NCBI GenBank assembly: GCA_030668565.1 | Contig: DAOVFD010000060.1 | Location: 1 to 6,536, forward strand | Origin: Microcaldota archaeon | Lineage (GTDB): Archaea; Micrarchaeota; Micrarchaeia; Anstonellales; Bilamarchaeaceae | Length of the DNA: 6,536 bases | Direction: 5' to 3' | Shown: piece by piece, positions 4,819 through 6,536 of the stretch | Position numbering within the stretch: the stretch's first letter is position 1 | How the letters are laid out: each line of letters opens with the position of its first letter | Notes under the pieces: model-generated | The model's input: only the letters and a program-made list of their open reading frames with translations | Databases searched by the model: none | What the model was told of the DNA's origin: nothing | Program-made: the position numbers and the translations under genes

Positions 4819-5112
4819 ATGGCTAAGAAGAAAAAGAAGAAAAAATTCCAGATGCCTAAAGACGAAGAAGAGCTTAAGGAAGTCGTAGGTGAGGAATTGA
4901 AAAAAGGCAGAAGACTTCTTAAGAAAAGAAGGGCACAAATGGAAAGCGAGGGCGAAGAGCTGAAAGGGTTTGTAGACGTTGAGCTCAAGAAAGGTAAAAA
5001 ACTTGTAAGGAAGGAACGGGACAAACTTGAAAGCGACATACGCGAACATCCTATGGAATATGTTGTTGGCGCGTTTGTTGTGGGTTTGATAATAGGTAAA
5101 CTTACGAAGTGA
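4819..5112 (+). CDS. YqjD/ElaB-like (DUF883-type) tail-anchored membrane protein
   Basis: The protein has 97 residues: a lysine-rich start (MAKKKKKKKF), a long charged helix, and one C-terminal membrane segment (about 81-95) with spaced glycines (Gly84, Gly89, Gly93) just after HP (77-78). A charged helix, then 'hP', then a Gly-rich anchor is the layout of the bacterial ElaB/YqjD/DUF883 family, whose E. coli members are inner-membrane proteins reported to bind ribosomes. The soluble part is an internal duplication with a 29-residue period: residues 17-45 and 46-74 agree at 15 of 29 positions by hand count, with ELKKG in both. The gene is followed after 4 nt by a holin-superfamily-like gene, as yqjD is followed by yqjE in E. 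coli. Similarity here is by architecture; low-complexity helices can converge, so homology is not certain. A long hairpin-rich leader precedes it. Confidence 0.75.
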   Translation: MAKKKKKKKFQMPKDEEELKEVVGEELKKGRRLLKKRRAQMESEGEELKGFVDVELKKGKKLVRKERDKLESDIREHPMEYVVGAFVVGLIIGKLTK

Positions 5113-5116
5113 TATT

Positions 5117-5452
5117 ATGTTGAGTCAGATATTGAAAGCTGTTGGTGGTGAAGTCCTTGGATATGCAAAAGAGGGTTTTACCCACCAGCTTGAGGAAACT
5201 GTAGAGAACATGAGAATAGAAATGCGGGAAACCTTCAAGGAATATACAATGAAGTCCCAGAAAATGATGGTTGACACTGCAGTGATAGTGGCCATGCTTG
5301 TAATCGGTTTCTATTTTCTTGCAGGGGGAGTGACCCAGCTTGTTGATTTCTATTCAGGAATAAGCGGGCTCGGGGGTTTGGTTCTCGGAGCACTGTTTGT
5401 GATAATAGGAATCCAGCTCTACAAGAAATCGCACAGATATATAGAATCCTGA
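5117..5452 (+). CDS. YqjE-like (holin-superfamily/DUF1469-type) two-helix membrane protein
   Basis: The protein has 111 residues. An amphipathic N-terminal half (about 1-50, including LEETVENMRIEMRETFKEYT) leads to two membrane helices at about 52-75 and 84-102. They are joined by a short Gly/Ser turn (SGISGLGG), and the protein ends in a short charged tail (KKSHRYIES). This is the architecture of the 'phage holin superfamily' DUF1469/YqjE proteins, which despite the name are usually ordinary envelope proteins. The start lies 4 nt after the previous stop. The site AAGTGAT overlaps that stop, so the two genes are surely cotranscribed and probably translationally coupled. Pairing with a DUF883-like gene strengthens both calls. 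Function is unknown; a membrane complex of the two is inferred. A T-rich terminator follows at once. Confidence 0.75.
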   Translation: MLSQILKAVGGEVLGYAKEGFTHQLEETVENMRIEMRETFKEYTMKSQKMMVDTAVIVAMLVIGFYFLAGGVTQLVDFYSGISGLGGLVLGALFVIIGIQLYKKSHRYIES

Positions 5453-5466
5453 TTTTTCTTTTTTTT
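5453..5466 (+). terminator. T-rich terminator of the YqjD/YqjE-like operon
   Basis: The run TTTTTCTTTTTTTT begins directly after the stop codon at 5450-5452, with no hairpin, the typical archaeal form. It lies in the 12-nt gap between convergent genes and reaches the last codon of the glutaredoxin gene. Confidence 0.7.
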
Positions 5467-5701
5467 ATTCTTTAAGCCCAAGAAGAGATTTTATTTTCTC
5501 AACATCGAATCCTACGAGGATATTTCCATTGATGTCAATAACGGGAATTCCCTCCTGTCCGCTTTTCTGCTTTGCTTCCTTTGCAGTTTCCGGGTCCTGT
5601 ATATCTTTCCATTCGAATTCAATTTTATGGTTTTCCAGAAACTGCTTTGCCTTCATACACCACGGGCACCAGGGTGCTCCGTATATAATTACCTTGGCCA
5701 T
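5465..5701 (-). CDS. Glutaredoxin-like thiol-disulfide oxidoreductase
   Basis: The protein has 78 residues, a typical length for a small single-domain glutaredoxin (NrdH/mycoredoxin-like). It begins with strand KVIIYGAPW and the dithiol active site CPWC (Cys12 and Cys15). The cis-proline loop is GIPVIDING (Pro53), and the C-terminal ILVGFD precedes the last helix. It reduces disulfides in the cytoplasm; the electron donor and target cannot be read from the sequence. The CPWC centre and lack of a typical glutathione-binding TGG stretch suggest it may not use glutathione, which most archaea lack (inference). It starts 4 nt after the stop of the CDP-alcohol transferase gene, with a G-rich ribosome-binding site (GAGGGG) in that gene's last codons, so the pair is an operon with this gene second. 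Confidence 0.93.
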   Translation of the reverse strand: MAKVIIYGAPWCPWCMKAKQFLENHKIEFEWKDIQDPETAKEAKQKSGQEGIPVIDINGNILVGFDVEKIKSLLGLKE

Positions 5702-5705
5702 ATTC

Positions 5706-6308
5706 TCAACCCCTCATTATCAGAACAATCCTCTGAATAACAGTTAATGCAGATAAAACTATCCCTAAAATTACCGCATAAACAAAATAATCCATTGAAA
5801 TAAATATTCCTGCCGCCATTCCGATAGCAAGCAGTATTATCCTTTCGCTTCTTTCGAATATTCCCCCCAATCCCTTCGCTTTCTCATGACTTATAACTTC
5901 ATTATGGTCTGCATATGCCCTTACAAATGAAGGCATGCATGTTCCGATGAAAATCAATCCAGCAAGCCAGATTTTCGGGTCTATGAATATTGTCGGAAGG
6001 GGATAAAACATCAGGGAAAACAGAAACAACGCTTCAACAAACCTGTCTGAAAGTCCATCAAGGAATCCGCCGAATTTTGTTGTTTCTCCTCTTGCTCTGG
6101 CAACCGCACCGTCAATCATATCAAGTGCGCCAGCGAGAATAAACAAAACAAGCCCGTAAACCAATTCCCCCATCGCAATCTCGTATGCTGCAATAACCGC
6201 GACAATGACGGCAATAACAGTCCACTGATTAGGACTCAACGGAATAAAAGAAAGCATATTCCCGATTTTCATCTGAAGACTTTTTGATATTTCACTTTGT
6301 TTGAGCAT
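5706..6308 (-). CDS. CDP-alcohol phosphatidyltransferase, probably archaetidylinositol phosphate synthase-like
   Basis: This 200-residue integral membrane enzyme has about six hydrophobic segments. The family signature is complete: D63-x2-D66-G67-x2-A70-R71-x8-G80-x3-D84-x3-D88, in LDMIDGAVAR and GGFLDGLSDR. The aspartates bind metal and the CDP-activated lipid. A later FERSERIILL (151-160) matches the substrate-site motif usual in archaetidylinositol phosphate synthases and actinobacterial phosphatidylinositol phosphate synthases, so transfer of inositol phosphate to CDP-archaeol is the best guess. Glycerol phosphate or serine as acceptor is not excluded. The start at 6308 is supported by a TATA box at 6331-6338 centred about 27 nt upstream, giving a leaderless transcript. 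It is the first gene of an operon with the glutaredoxin gene. The two products have no obvious biochemical link. Confidence 0.9.
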   Translation of the reverse strand: MLKQSEISKSLQMKIGNMLSFIPLSPNQWTVIAVIVAVIAAYEIAMGELVYGLVLFILAGALDMIDGAVARARGETTKFGGFLDGLSDRFVEALFLFSLMFYPLPTIFIDPKIWLAGLIFIGTCMPSFVRAYADHNEVISHEKAKGLGGIFERSERIILLAIGMAAGIFISMDYFVYAVILGIVLSALTVIQRIVLIMRG

Positions 6309-6330
6309 CAGTATTTCTATTCATGCTAAA

Positions 6331-6338
6331 CTTATAAA
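6331..6338 (-). promoter_or_regulatory. TATA box of the transferase-glutaredoxin operon
   Basis: TTTATAAG on the minus strand is centred about 27 nt before the ATG at 6308. It lies just past the stop codon of the upstream same-strand gene (6344-6342), so the operon has its own promoter despite the 33-nt gap. Confidence 0.65.
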
Positions 6339-6341
6339 CAG

Positions 6342-6536
6342 TTACTCTACCGTCATCCCGAATACTTCCCTTGCATCTTTTCCCATCATCCAATCATAAT
6401 AACAAGAGCATCCGGCGGCTTCGGCCCTGGGAACCTTTTCCTGAATCAGCTTTCCTTCATCATTGAGAGTTATTTTATATACTGAAAGCCACGTTTCCCC
6501 AGTGTTCATTCTTCCTGCAAAAAACACGCCAGTCTC
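6342..6536 (-). CDS. C-terminal end of an unrecognised protein (runs off the window)
   Basis: The last 64 residues of a gene whose start lies beyond the window; the frame is open through base 6536. A GTG at 6527 is probably internal. The visible part reads ETGVFFAGRMNTGETWLSVY, then a strand-like KITLNDEGKLIQEKVP, then GCSCYYDWMMGKDAREVFGM and the end TVE. It contains a CSC pair and no membrane segment. I do not recognise the family. It runs in the same direction as the transferase operon, which has its own promoter. Confidence 0.65.
   Translation of the reverse strand, partial: ETGVFFAGRMNTGETWLSVYKITLNDEGKLIQEKVPRAEAAGCSCYYDWMMGKDAREVFGMTVE

Noticed and set aside
4749..5049. Minus-strand ORFs of 84 and 96 codons opposite the YqjD-like gene
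   Set aside because: Leu/Phe/Ser-rich shadows of the lysine- and glutamate-rich helix; the plus-strand gene has the strong ribosome-binding site and a recognisable architecture.
1..6536. CRISPR array, tRNA or rRNA gene
   Set aside because: No regularly spaced repeats, tRNA cloverleaf pattern or rRNA-like stretch was seen on either strand by eye.

Overview
The window looks archaeal and AT-rich, most likely from a small-genome or uncultivated lineage; I cannot name the taxon. The main evidence is promoter spacing. Five genes (starts at 287-, 607+, 2730+, 3647+ and 6308-) each have a TATA-like box centred 26-28 nt before the start codon, which is the geometry of leaderless archaeal transcripts. 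The genes that do have ribosome-binding sites use GGTGA- or AGGAGGT-type sites, and T-rich tracts follow gene ends. Gene content fits: a DUF4143-type AAA ATPase, a membrane-anchored transglutaminase-like protein, a class I glutamine amidotransferase and an archaetidylinositol-phosphate-synthase-like CDP-alcohol transferase. Layout: 1-287 (-) is the N-terminal end of an ankyrin-repeat protein. 288-606 is intergenic and ends in the ATPase promoter. 607-1896 (+) is the ATPase. It is bracketed by two copies of a 46-bp direct repeat: one carries its promoter and the other begins directly after its stop codon. 1966-2331 (-) is a small protein, possibly a degenerate DksA/TraR relative. Upstream of it, 2371-2663 (-) holds a broken helix-turn-helix gene whose 3' end folds into two adjacent perfect hairpins. 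2730-3614 (+) and 3647-4651 (+) encode the transglutaminase-like protein and the amidotransferase, each with its own promoter. 4652-4818 is a structured leader with three back-to-back hairpins. A possible 32-codon upstream ORF spans them and ends 3 nt before the next start codon. 4819-5112 and 5117-5452 (+) form a two-gene membrane operon that resembles bacterial yqjD-yqjE (DUF883 plus holin-superfamily/DUF1469 types). 5465-5701 and 5706-6308 (-) form an operon of CDP-alcohol transferase followed by glutaredoxin. 6342-6536 (-) is the C-terminal end of an unrecognised protein. The genes do not make one obvious pathway. Several concern the cell envelope (transglutaminase-like, YqjD/YqjE-like, phospholipid headgroup synthesis). 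The ATPase, broken HTH gene and small regulator-like gene form an accessory block at about 539-2663. The best candidates for undescribed biology are the repeat-bracketed ATPase cassette, the uORF/hairpin leader of the YqjD-like gene, and the YqjD/YqjE-like pair in an archaeal setting. All identities come from reading motifs; no database search was run.
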